Origin: Paludibacteraceae bacterium
Lineage (GTDB): Bacteria; Bacteroidota; Bacteroidia; Bacteroidales; Paludibacteraceae
DNA: 47,713 nt
Assembly: GCA_017527905.1 (NCBI GenBank)
Contig: JAFXPK010000043.1
Coordinates: 1 to 47,713 of the forward strand
Reading direction: 5' to 3'
Shown here in pieces: positions 18,370-26,526 of this stretch. Numbering within the stretch: the first letter of the stretch is position 1; every line of letters begins with the position of its first letter. Below the pieces are notes generated by a model. It was not told the origin of the DNA, ran no database searches, and worked only from the letters and a program-made list of their open reading frames with translations. Position numbers and translations under genes: made by a program.

Positions 18370-19797
18370 ATGAAAATGAAGAACAAAAAGCTACAGCAGC
18401 AGCACGCAAGTGCCATCAGAATCCTTGTGGGGATAGGCGATTTCTTCTTACTCAATCTCGCCTTCTTCGCCGTCATATACCTATTCCGCACACACTACTT
18501 CGGGCTACTCAACTACGCCGAGTTGAAGTACAGGATCGTCTTGGTGAACATGTCGTACGCCATCAGCCTATTCAGCACAGGCATCATCCTCGATAGACGT
18601 ATCGTCTACTCGGAGAACATCGTCGCCCTGGTGTTCCGTACGACCATCTTATTCGCCGGCATATTGTTCGCCGCTTCCAGCATCCTCAACAACAGCTTCA
18701 TCTTCACGAACTGGTACTGGATCCTCTATGTCGTGGCGGTATTCATATGCGTGTCGTGTTGGCGTATCCTTTCGCGGTCAATCCTGAAGAGCTACCGCGT
18801 CCATGGAGGAAACCACCGCCAACTGATCATCCTAGGTGCGGGAAGTGTGGCCCAAAAAGTATACAACGCCACCGTGAAAAATCTGGAGTACGGATACAGA
18901 TTCATAGGTTTCTTCGACGATAGGGCGAAGGAGGATTACAAGGTGGATCCGAGCCTCGTGAAGGGGTCATTGGCTGACGTGGAGAAATTCGCGGAGGAAT
19001 ATGGCGCGGACGAAATCATTTGCGCGCTGCCCGCCGGAGATGACCGTAAGGCTCTGCCTATCCTAAGGTTCGCGGAGAACAATTTGATACGTTTCTACAT
19101 CGTGCCGGACTTCATGCGGTTTATCCGCAAATCGGTGTCCCTGACCACTTTGGCCGATTCGATTCCTATCATCTCCTTGAGGGAAGAGCCGCTAAAGGGT
19201 GGCATGAACCGTATCATCAAACGCACATTCGACATCTTGGTCTCCCTGACCTTCACCATATTCATCTTCCCGATATTGTTCATCGTATTGGGCACCATCA
19301 TCAAGTCGACCTCCAAAGGTCCTATATTCTTCCTGCAAAAAAGGACAGGCAAGGAGGGTAAGGAGTTCACCTGCATCAAGTTCAGGACCATGACGGTCAA
19401 CAAGGATGCCGACGAGAAACAGGCCACGAAGGGGGATGCGCGCGTGACTAAAATCGGCGCCTTCATGAGGAAGACGAACTTGGACGAGATGCCTCAATTC
19501 CTTAACGTGTTGGTCGGCGACATGTCTATCGTCGGTCCTCGTCCGCATATGCTCAAGCATACGGAGATATACTCCCACCTGATCGATAAATACATGGTCC
19601 GCCACTTCGCGAAACCAGGCATCACGGGATGGGCTCAAGTGACAGGCTTCAGGGGTGAGACAAAGGATCTCTCCGACATGGAAGGCCGTATCAAACAAGA
19701 CGTGTGGTACATTGAGAATTGGACGTTCTGGCTGGACCTCAAAATCATTTTCAAAACGGTGGCCAACATGATCAAGGGCGAAGAAAAAGCCTACTAA
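18370..19797 (+). CDS. Undecaprenyl-phosphate sugar-phosphate transferase (WcaJ-type)
   Basis: A 475-aa inner-membrane enzyme that starts polysaccharide repeat-unit assembly by loading a hexose 1-phosphate onto undecaprenyl phosphate. Residues 15-130 hold four hydrophobic helices. Residues 140-260 form a CoA-binding-like Rossmann domain (QLIILGAGSVAQKVYN). Residues 275-475 are the Bac_transf catalytic domain, with a membrane hairpin, KFRTM, RKTNLDEMPQ and GDMSIVGPRPH. This order is that of WcaJ/CpsE proteins. No other polysaccharide genes are adjacent, so it may serve a capsule or exopolysaccharide locus elsewhere. It diverges from secA and ends at a UUCG-loop terminator. Confidence 0.9.
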   Translation: MKMKNKKLQQQHASAIRILVGIGDFFLLNLAFFAVIYLFRTHYFGLLNYAELKYRIVLVNMSYAISLFSTGIILDRRIVYSENIVALVFRTTILFAGILFAASSILNNSFIFTNWYWILYVVAVFICVSCWRILSRSILKSYRVHGGNHRQLIILGAGSVAQKVYNATVKNLEYGYRFIGFFDDRAKEDYKVDPSLVKGSLADVEKFAEEYGADEIICALPAGDDRKALPILRFAENNLIRFYIVPDFMRFIRKSVSLTTLADSIPIISLREEPLKGGMNRIIKRTFDILVSLTFTIFIFPILFIVLGTIIKSTSKGPIFFLQKRTGKEGKEFTCIKFRTMTVNKDADEKQATKGDARVTKIGAFMRKTNLDEMPQFLNVLVGDMSIVGPRPHMLKHTEIYSHLIDKYMVRHFAKPGITGWAQVTGFRGETKDLSDMEGRIKQDVWYIENWTFWLDLKIIFKTVANMIKGEEKAY

Positions 19798-19837
19798 AAC
19801 AGCCACAAATCCTACGGTAAACAGTGAAACACGAGAT

Positions 19838-19867
19838 AGGGTTCTCTTCGGAGAGCCCTCTTTTTTT
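19838..19867 (+). terminator. Terminator of the sugar-phosphate transferase gene
   Basis: Stem AGGGTTCTC (19838-19846) with GAGAGCCCT (19851-19859), one wobble, a stable TTCG tetraloop and a run of T from 19861. Confidence 0.85.
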
Positions 19868-19900
19868 GTCCGAACACAAAACCGGCAATGATTGGAAGCG

Positions 19901-19933
19901 AAAAAAAAAGGTCCGCGGATCACTCCGGAGACC
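19901..19933 (-). terminator. Terminator of the ribonucleotide reductase gene
   Basis: Minus-strand hairpin between 19910-19918 and 19925-19933 (7 pairs with a 2-nt internal mismatch), followed by a run of nine T. It lies about 70 bp past the stop at 20006. Confidence 0.65.
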
Positions 19934-20005
19934 TTCCACTGCAAATCAAAAAAACATATTAATTATGAAACAAAGTATTTTATAAAAAACAAACACTATC
20001 ACTTA

Positions 20006-22549
20006 TCAGCCTCCGCACTTCGAATAGCCGCAATTAGTGCAGACGAGGCATCCCTCCTGATAACGGATCGCCTTCTGTCCGCACTTCTCGCAGACCACTT
20101 CCTTGGCTTCCGCCCCATTCGGTATATATTTCTTCAGCGCGCGCTCCACGCCATTCTTCCAGTTGTTGATCGTCTCGCTGTTCAACTGCAATCCGCCCAC
20201 CAGTTTGATAACTTGGTCGATAGGCATTCCATAACGCAGCACGCCTGAAATCAGCTTGGCATAGTTCCAATACTCAGGATTGAACTTGTAGGAAAGGCCC
20301 TCGATGGTGGTCTTGTAGCCACGACGATTCGAGTACTGGAAATCGTAACGGCTCATACCCGTGTCCTCATCGATATTACGGATAATCTTGCCCGAATTGA
20401 CCGTCTTAGGGATCAACAATCCATCCTCGTCATCCGCCAATCCCGTGAATATCTCGTACGGACGTCCCTCGATCAAGCCGACGAACGCAATCCATTTTTC
20501 CTTGTTGTTCTGGAAACGGACCACATCCGCCTCCAATTCCCTCGGACGAGCCTCGCCCGCCTTCAGGAAAGCGTTCTGTGCGCCACCTCGCTTCTCCGCA
20601 TCCTTCTTCTTGGAAGAGGAGGAAGAGCAGGAGCCTTCCCGATAGACCGTCACGCCCTTGCACCCAGACCGCCAAGCCTCTTCATAGAGCGTGGCGAAAA
20701 GAGCCTCGTTCGCCGTCTCCGGCACATTGATCGTCACGCTGACCGCATGATCCACCCAACGTTGGATGCGGCTCTGCATACGCACCTTATCCGCCCAATC
20801 CACTTCCTGCATGGTCGCCTTGTGGTAAGGAGACTCTGCCACCAGTTTGTCTATCTCAGCCTGCGTATACTGTTTCTCCGTATCGTAGCCATTCACCCTC
20901 ATCCACACCAAAAACTTAGGATGGAAGACAGTGAACTCCTCAAAGGATTCTCCCAATTCATCCACATAGTTCACTTGCGCCTCAGGATCATTCGGATCCG
21001 CCTTACGTCTCCGCTTATGTACGGGCAAGAATACCGGCTCCATACCCGAAGAGGTCTGCGTCAACAAACTTGTGGTACCCATTGGCGCGACTGTCAAGCA
21101 GGAGATATTACGTCTGCCATACTTCGTCATATCAGCATAGAGGGAAGCGTCCGTATCCTTCAGCCTTGCGATGAACGGATTGTTAGCCTCCGCCCCGGCG
21201 TCATAAAGCTCAAACGCCCCGCGTTCCCTCGCCAACGTGACGGATGAGCGATAAGCCTCCACCGCCAACGTCTTATGCACTTGCTCCGAAAAATAGATGG
21301 CCTCCGGCGTACCGTAGGTGAGGCCCATCGCCGCCAGCATATCCGCCTCCGCGGTTATTCCGACGCCCGTACGCCTACCCAAGGCGGTCTTCCGATGGAT
21401 TTTTCCCCAAAGCTCCAATTCCGTACGTTTCACCGCCTCAGAACCAGGGGCATTCTCTATCTCCGCAATAATATCCTCTATCTTCTCCAATTCCAAGTCA
21501 ACCACATCGTCCACAATGCGTTGCGCCTTGCGCACATGCTCCTTGAACAACCCGTAATCGAACTGAGCGTCACGCTGGAACGGATTCTTCACATAGGAAT
21601 ATAGGTTGACCGCCAACAATCGGCAGCCGTCATATGTACCCAGGGGAACATCACCGCACGGATTCGTGGAAACCGACTTGAACCCATGGGAGGCATAGCA
21701 ATCCGATACGGACTCGCGCACCACCGTGTCCCAGAAAAGGACACCTGGCTCCGCAGACTCCCACGCATCGTGCACGATCTTATTCCACAAGTCCTTGGCG
21801 GGCACCTCCTTCCGAATCAACGGATTCTCCGCATCGACAGGATACCTCTGCTCGTAGAGACCGCCCTCGATGACCGCCCGCATGAAAGCGTCGTCCACCT
21901 TCACGAAAAGATTCGCGGACGATCCCTTCCCTTCCGCAGATTTCGCATCCACAAACGATTCCACATCCGGATGCTTGGAGGAAACGCTAAGGATCAAAGA
22001 CCCCGGACGCATATCCCGAGACACCTCCCGCGCGGAGCTTGAATACCGCTCCATGGAAGGAACCAGGCCTGCAGGAACCGCCAATGTCTCATTTTTGAAA
22101 GAACTCTTCGGACGTATATGGGACAAATCTAACCCCACCCCGCCCTTGCGCTTCATCAATTGGACCAGCTCCTCATCTAACTTCATGACCACACCGTACG
22201 AATCGAAGGATTCCTCTTCGCCAATCACGAAACTATTAGAGAGGGAAGCCACCCAATGCTTGTTTCCGATGCCAGACATCGAACTTCCCTGAAGCAAAAT
22301 ATATTTGAAATGACTCAACAAATCGAACAACTCCTGAGACTCCATCGGATTCGGGTACTTGGCCTCAACTCGGGCCAACTCCTCCGACATACGACGATGC
22401 ATATCATCAGGATTCTTCTCATAGATATTCCCCGACGAGTCCTTCATCGCATACTTGTCCACCCATACACGCGCCGCAGACTCGTCGCCCTCGAAATATG
22501 CCAAAGACGATTGGTATGCCTCTTCGTATGAATAAACTATAGTATCCAT
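20006..22549 (-). CDS. nrdJ: Adenosylcobalamin-dependent (class II) ribonucleotide reductase, with altered active-site residues
   Basis: An 847-aa protein matching class II reductases, which make deoxyribonucleotides with a B12-generated thiyl radical. The radical Cys is C298 in NPCGD; its partner Cys309 (DGCRLLAVNL) and the GTTSLLTQTSSG loop are present. The C-terminus has the TSCPD-type tail with CEKC...CTNCGYSKCGG. There is no ATP-cone at the N-terminus. Two positions are odd. The strand that normally carries the first redox Cys (xxNCFV) reads SLSNSFVI, with Ser106. The usual NPCGE Glu is Asp300. The REVAQGGRRG segment is also changed (REVSRDMRPG). The fold assignment is sure; catalytic competence is not. 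It is a single gene with its own promoter and terminator. Confidence 0.85.
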   Translation of the reverse strand: MDTIVYSYEEAYQSSLAYFEGDESAARVWVDKYAMKDSSGNIYEKNPDDMHRRMSEELARVEAKYPNPMESQELFDLLSHFKYILLQGSSMSGIGNKHWVASLSNSFVIGEEESFDSYGVVMKLDEELVQLMKRKGGVGLDLSHIRPKSSFKNETLAVPAGLVPSMERYSSSAREVSRDMRPGSLILSVSSKHPDVESFVDAKSAEGKGSSANLFVKVDDAFMRAVIEGGLYEQRYPVDAENPLIRKEVPAKDLWNKIVHDAWESAEPGVLFWDTVVRESVSDCYASHGFKSVSTNPCGDVPLGTYDGCRLLAVNLYSYVKNPFQRDAQFDYGLFKEHVRKAQRIVDDVVDLELEKIEDIIAEIENAPGSEAVKRTELELWGKIHRKTALGRRTGVGITAEADMLAAMGLTYGTPEAIYFSEQVHKTLAVEAYRSSVTLARERGAFELYDAGAEANNPFIARLKDTDASLYADMTKYGRRNISCLTVAPMGTTSLLTQTSSGMEPVFLPVHKRRRKADPNDPEAQVNYVDELGESFEEFTVFHPKFLVWMRVNGYDTEKQYTQAEIDKLVAESPYHKATMQEVDWADKVRMQSRIQRWVDHAVSVTINVPETANEALFATLYEEAWRSGCKGVTVYREGSCSSSSSKKKDAEKRGGAQNAFLKAGEARPRELEADVVRFQNNKEKWIAFVGLIEGRPYEIFTGLADDEDGLLIPKTVNSGKIIRNIDEDTGMSRYDFQYSNRRGYKTTIEGLSYKFNPEYWNYAKLISGVLRYGMPIDQVIKLVGGLQLNSETINNWKNGVERALKKYIPNGAEAKEVVCEKCGQKAIRYQEGCLVCTNCGYSKCGG

Positions 22550-22668
22550 GCCCTCATGAAAGATTATCTAATAGCGTTTATGATTTGCACTCCGCACATT
22601 CAATCTCACCCCATCATAGTCAATTAATCCACAAACGTTTTGCAATATTAATGTACTTTATGGAATTC

Positions 22669-22700
22669 GCAAAGAAGATGCAAGTTTAGTTATCAACAAA
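22669..22700 (-). promoter_or_regulatory. Promoter-like -33/-7 pair upstream of nrdJ
   Basis: On the minus strand TTTG (22700-22697), a 20-nt spacer and TTCTTTG (22676-22670), close to the Bacteroidetes consensus. Predicted leader about 115 nt. I saw no cobalamin riboswitch. The rest of the 22550-22930 gap is AT-rich with no recognisable gene. Confidence 0.4.
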
Positions 22701-22855
22701 CCGGCAAAGTTTCCCGTTTTTACATGTTAAATATTTATATATCAAACGAATAAAGTTTTCAACAATTCAAAAAGTTGTCCGTTTCGGAAAACTTCCAACA
22801 CGAAAAAGTATCCCGAAATTCTCCGTCACGGACAACATCGGTCAGGTCAAACATC

Positions 22856-22879
22856 AAAAAAAATCCCACACCTAGGGAC
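22856..22879 (-). terminator. Weak terminator of the acyltransferase gene
   Basis: Minus-strand TCCC/GGGA 4-bp stem with a 7-nt loop followed directly by eight T, about 50 bp past the stop at 22931. The stem is short. Confidence 0.35.
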
Positions 22880-22930
22880 TATGAAGAAGAGGATGCGTTG
22901 TTAGAAAGTGGGCAAAAAGATTAAAATAAG

Positions 22931-23944
22931 TCAACGGGACAATATCTTCTTTTCCAAGAGGTGCCACGAAAGGAAAGCCACAAACAAAACAAGGAGGAGG
23001 GTCGTCGCAAATGCGCCCAGGTTCACCCCCCACCCCATGCAAATCGTAAGGTTGATGATGGGTGCATGGAAGATGTATATGCCATAGGAGAGGTCTCCAA
23101 TCCTACCGAATTTGTTCAGGAAAGGCAACGTGAACGCAGCGAAATAGACAAGAGCGCCTATCGCGAAAGGGCGGAAGGCTTCGGCCACATAACCATCCAT
23201 GACCGAAAAGACCAGAGCGGGGAGCAACAGGAAACACTTCATCCTACCCACCTCTTCCCTATAGAGAAAGAGCGAGACACCCACCATGAAATAGGCGGCA
23301 AGAGATATCCACTTCCCCACTAAGTCATAGGACGCGACACCTGTCACATCCGCCGCACGGGAAAGACAGACGGCGGTCAGGGAACATAACGCAACGATGA
23401 CAAGGGAGAACCATCTATGTTTCTCCAGGAAAAAGAAGGAGAGGACTGGCACCATCAAGTAGAGAAACAGCTCCACCTTGATCGTCCACAGGGAAGGATT
23501 CACCGCCTCCCCGTCCAACACGCCAGGCAATGAGGGGTGAAGGAAATTCATCGTCGAAAGATTGGCCAACAGATACTTAAACAGTTCCGGCGAGGTGTAA
23601 TACTCCCGCACGTTCAACGAACTGAACACGGAGAAAAGGATGGATGAAAGGAGCACTATCAGGAGATAGGCTGGGAAAATACGCCTCGCCCTTTTCTCGA
23701 AATAACGTTTCAGGGTATTGCTTCGGCAATAACTCCGATAGATCAGGAGTCCGCTGATGACAAAAAAGGCGCCCACCGACCGCGGCGAAGGAATCGGGTA
23801 ATTCAACAGAGAAGATCCATGAAGCACATCATAATGGGAGAAGAAAACGGAGAGCGCCAAGAAAAAGCGGAGGAAGTCGAAACAATTGTCCGTCTCTATA
23901 TCCCTGTCTATTTGCGGTTTACGAATCTCCATACCCATCTTCAT
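22931..23944 (-). CDS. Acyltransferase family 3 (OafA/YrhL-like) membrane protein
   Basis: A membrane protein of about 337 aa with roughly ten transmembrane helices. It carries the family's N-terminal FDFLRFFLALSVFFSHYD motif, with the conserved Arg and His. Such enzymes move acetyl or other acyl groups onto cell-surface glycans or lipids. The open frame begins at 24001, but a good -7 box (23959-23966) lies inside that extension. The start was therefore placed at 23944 (MKMGMEIRKP); 23938 or 23932 are equally possible. No polysaccharide genes adjoin, so the substrate cannot be named. Confidence 0.82.
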   Translation of the reverse strand: MKMGMEIRKPQIDRDIETDNCFDFLRFFLALSVFFSHYDVLHGSSLLNYPIPSPRSVGAFFVISGLLIYRSYCRSNTLKRYFEKRARRIFPAYLLIVLLSSILFSVFSSLNVREYYTSPELFKYLLANLSTMNFLHPSLPGVLDGEAVNPSLWTIKVELFLYLMVPVLSFFFLEKHRWFSLVIVALCSLTAVCLSRAADVTGVASYDLVGKWISLAAYFMVGVSLFLYREEVGRMKCFLLLPALVFSVMDGYVAEAFRPFAIGALVYFAAFTLPFLNKFGRIGDLSYGIYIFHAPIINLTICMGWGVNLGAFATTLLLVLFVAFLSWHLLEKKILSR

Positions 23945-23958
23945 TGAATTCTTTCGCA

Positions 23959-23966
23959 CAAAGATA
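23959..23966 (-). promoter_or_regulatory. -7 box for the acyltransferase gene
   Basis: TATCTTTG on the minus strand. It gives a start near 23952 and excludes the upstream in-frame ATG at 24001. Confidence 0.5.
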
Positions 23967-24026
23967 GCCTTTTTTGAAGATTTCAGGAGAAATAATCCCA
24001 AGAAACAGGATGGCCTAAGGGAAGCT

Positions 24027-24740
24027 TCACTTGTGCATATTTGCGGAATCCGCCAACCTGCGTTTCAACTTCTCCCACCACCTACAGACAACCGGTTTAT
24101 CCACGTTTCCTTCCGACTCAGGGCGTTGTGATTCCCTTTTATGCGTTTCCCAATTATAGGCATCAAATTCATCTATCATTCTAAGGACACCAGCTTTACT
24201 TTCCCTGTTTACAATGATCGAAGGGCTTTCCTTCGTGTTTAAAAACTCCTCATCCACATATAGAATAAAAAGGAACGAAATCGCAGGGTATTTATCGTGG
24301 ATATCCAAAGCATAATCGAGCATAGACATCATAGACTCCGGCGCCAATCCCCCCAAATTCACTTCTAAAAACCGATCACCCTTGAGCCTTCTGTACAGAA
24401 CATATATCAATCGTCTTGCCCCATATTCTATACAATCCAAATCCTTTTTCTTGATTCTTTTCTCCTCCACACAGGAATATCCTTCCATCACTTTATAATG
24501 GCTGATTTCATCAAGATGTTCATTGATCAGGTCTAGATCATGACGCAGTCCCTTTTCCAGCAAACCACATTCTATCCAATGAGGGGCAGAATATATTTCG
24601 AACTTATCTTTATTCATCTCCACATATCTCACCTGCTTGCCCTGCGGATGAGGGGCGAAGTGCATTAAAACATCCCCTTCCCTCACTTCCGGCAATGAAG
24701 AGGAGAACTCGCTTCGTGGCTTTAATATTATTTCATCCAT
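24027..24740 (-). CDS. Unknown cytoplasmic protein (237 aa)
   Basis: No signal peptide or membrane segment. Acidic and mixed alpha/beta. The centre has an EEKRIKKKDLDCIEYGARR segment, followed by two hydrophobic strand-like stretches (RLIYVLYRRL and ISFLFILYVDEEF). The C-terminus is basic (RWWEKLKRRLADS). No family recognised. It ends 82 bp before the chosen acyltransferase start and has its own -7 box. Confidence 0.6.
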   Translation of the reverse strand: MDEIILKPRSEFSSSLPEVREGDVLMHFAPHPQGKQVRYVEMNKDKFEIYSAPHWIECGLLEKGLRHDLDLINEHLDEISHYKVMEGYSCVEEKRIKKKDLDCIEYGARRLIYVLYRRLKGDRFLEVNLGGLAPESMMSMLDYALDIHDKYPAISFLFILYVDEEFLNTKESPSIIVNRESKAGVLRMIDEFDAYNWETHKRESQRPESEGNVDKPVVCRWWEKLKRRLADSANMHK

Positions 24741-24795
24741 AACAATCTATTATTTGAGACGCACTCGGTTTCCTATCGCCTTTCTGAAACGTCAA

Positions 24796-24803
24796 CAAAG
24801 ATA
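24796..24803 (-). promoter_or_regulatory. -7 box for the 237-aa gene
   Basis: TATCTTTG on the minus strand, 56 bp before the ATG at 24740. Confidence 0.5.
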
Positions 24804-24930
24804 ATCGTTTTCCACCTCAACAAACGAATTATTTTTTTGACTTAACGCACATAGTTATTTGTTAATATCGTGTAGATAACTTGGAGAAAACAATAGGTTG
24901 GAACCGGAAGGGACTACACCCGAAAAATCG

Positions 24931-24938
24931 TACATTTG
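24931..24938 (+). promoter_or_regulatory. -7 box for dnaB
   Basis: TACATTTG matches TAnnTTTG. Transcription would start near 24945, leaving a leader of only about 15 nt before the ATG at 24960. Confidence 0.5.
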
Positions 24939-24959
24939 CGAACCTAAAATGAATATGAG

Positions 24960-26519
24960 ATGGCAGAAGCAGCAGAGAACACAAAAAGACGTTACAACAA
25001 ACCGGGCGAAGGCACGATGAAGATGCCTTCCGAATATGCGAAACTCCCCCCTCAGGCCATAGAACTGGAGGAGGCCATATTGGGAGCCCTCATGATAGAG
25101 AAGGATGCGTTCAGCGTGGTTTGCGACGTGCTGAAGGAGAATTGTTTCTACAAAGAGGCGAACAAAACCATCTTCAAAGCCATCAACACCTTGGCGCAGC
25201 TCCAACTGCCCATCGATATGCTCACGGTCTGCGAGCAACTCAAGAAGGAGAAGAAACTGAAGGAGGTGGGTGGCGAATACTACATCGCGCAACTGACCTC
25301 GAAGGTCAACTCGTCCGTCCACATAGAATACCACGCGCGTATCCTAGCGCAGAAGGCGTTGGCCAGGGAATTGATCTCCTTCGCCACAGAGATCGAGAAG
25401 GACGCCTACAACGAGAACTCTGATGTAGACGACTTGGTACAACGGGCGGAAGGCATGCTGTTCGAAATCGCCACCGGAAGTGCGAAACGTGACTTCACGG
25501 AGATCCAACCGATCATCAAAGAGGCGATCAAGCGTGTGGAGGATGCATCCAAACGCTCGGACGGTATGAGCGGTATCCCTAGCGGCTTCACCGAACTGGA
25601 CAAGATGACCTCCGGCTGGCAACGTTCCGACCTCGTCATCATCGCGGCCCGTCCGGCCATGGGTAAGACGGCCTTCGTGCTCTCCATGGCAAGGAACATG
25701 GCGGAAGCGGGCAACCCTATCGCGGTGTTCTCCCTTGAAATGGCGAACGTGCAGCTGGTCAACCGTCTGCTCGTGAACGTCTGCGAAATACCCGGAGAGA
25801 AAATCAAAAACGGTAAATTGAGTTCGGAGGATTGGAACAACCTGATGCAACGGTCCAGGAAACTGGAGGAGATGCCTATCTACCTGGACGACTCCGCCGG
25901 ACTGTCCGTCATGGAGCTGAACACAAAAGCGCGCCGTCTCGTCAAGGAACATGGTGTGAAATGCATCATCATCGACTACCTCCAATTGATGAACGCCAGC
26001 GGCATGAAGTTCGGCAGCCGTGAGCAGGAGGTGAGTATGATTTCCCGTTCCCTGAAACAGCTGGCCAAGGAGTTGGATATTCCAATCATCGCCCTCTCCC
26101 AGTTGAACCGTTCCGTGGAGAAGAAAGAGGGCGGCGACAAACGTCCGCAACTCTCCGACCTGCGTGAGTCCGGTGCCATCGAGCAGGACGCCGACATGGT
26201 GCTCTTCATCCACCGACCCGAATACTATAAGATCACACAGGACGAAACCGGTGCTTCCTTGAAGGGTATCGCGGAAATCATCATAGCCAAGCACCGTAAC
26301 GGTGCCACGGGTGACGTGCGCCTACGATTCAGGAACGAATTGGCGAGATTCCAGAACCTGGAGGAAGGATTCGAAGCCTATGCGGCGGAAAGTTTCGAGA
26401 GCGCCCCAAGGCATACGCTTCAATCAAGAATCAACTCGGACGAGCCTGCCGCCGCCCTTGTCGATTCGTCCAACCCGTTCGGAGCCATGCCTCCTCTCGG
26501 AGGAGAAGCTCCATTCTAA
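24960..26519 (+). CDS. dnaB: Replicative DNA helicase DnaB
   Basis: A 519-aa hexameric helicase that unwinds DNA ahead of the replisome. The N-terminal primase-interacting domain (about 27-130, PPQAIELEEAILGALMIE) is followed by a RecA-like ATPase with Walker A RPAMGKTA (about 231), Walker B IIIDYLQLM (about 335), ALSQLNRSVE and a final arginine-containing KHRNGATGDVRLRF segment. No intein is present. It has a short leader and is convergent with the GH43 gene, with only 7 bp between stops and no obvious terminator. Confidence 0.95.
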   Translation: MAEAAENTKRRYNKPGEGTMKMPSEYAKLPPQAIELEEAILGALMIEKDAFSVVCDVLKENCFYKEANKTIFKAINTLAQLQLPIDMLTVCEQLKKEKKLKEVGGEYYIAQLTSKVNSSVHIEYHARILAQKALARELISFATEIEKDAYNENSDVDDLVQRAEGMLFEIATGSAKRDFTEIQPIIKEAIKRVEDASKRSDGMSGIPSGFTELDKMTSGWQRSDLVIIAARPAMGKTAFVLSMARNMAEAGNPIAVFSLEMANVQLVNRLLVNVCEIPGEKIKNGKLSSEDWNNLMQRSRKLEEMPIYLDDSAGLSVMELNTKARRLVKEHGVKCIIIDYLQLMNASGMKFGSREQEVSMISRSLKQLAKELDIPIIALSQLNRSVEKKEGGDKRPQLSDLRESGAIEQDADMVLFIHRPEYYKITQDETGASLKGIAEIIIAKHRNGATGDVRLRFRNELARFQNLEEGFEAYAAESFESAPRHTLQSRINSDEPAAALVDSSNPFGAMPPLGGEAPF

Positions 26520-26526
26520 GACACCC

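Noticed and set aside
22620..22760. AT-rich region with DnaA-box-like TTATCAACA and AATCCACAA sequences
   Set aside because: Only single imperfect boxes are present, with no cluster and no dnaA or dnaN nearby. Not supportable as an origin.
22550..22930. Cobalamin riboswitch upstream of the B12-dependent reductase
   Set aside because: I looked for the B12-box and its surrounding stems and found none. A covariance search would be needed to be certain.
26520..26526. Terminator between the convergent dnaB and GH43 genes
   Set aside because: The gap is only 7 bp and no hairpin with a U tract is visible in either direction near it.
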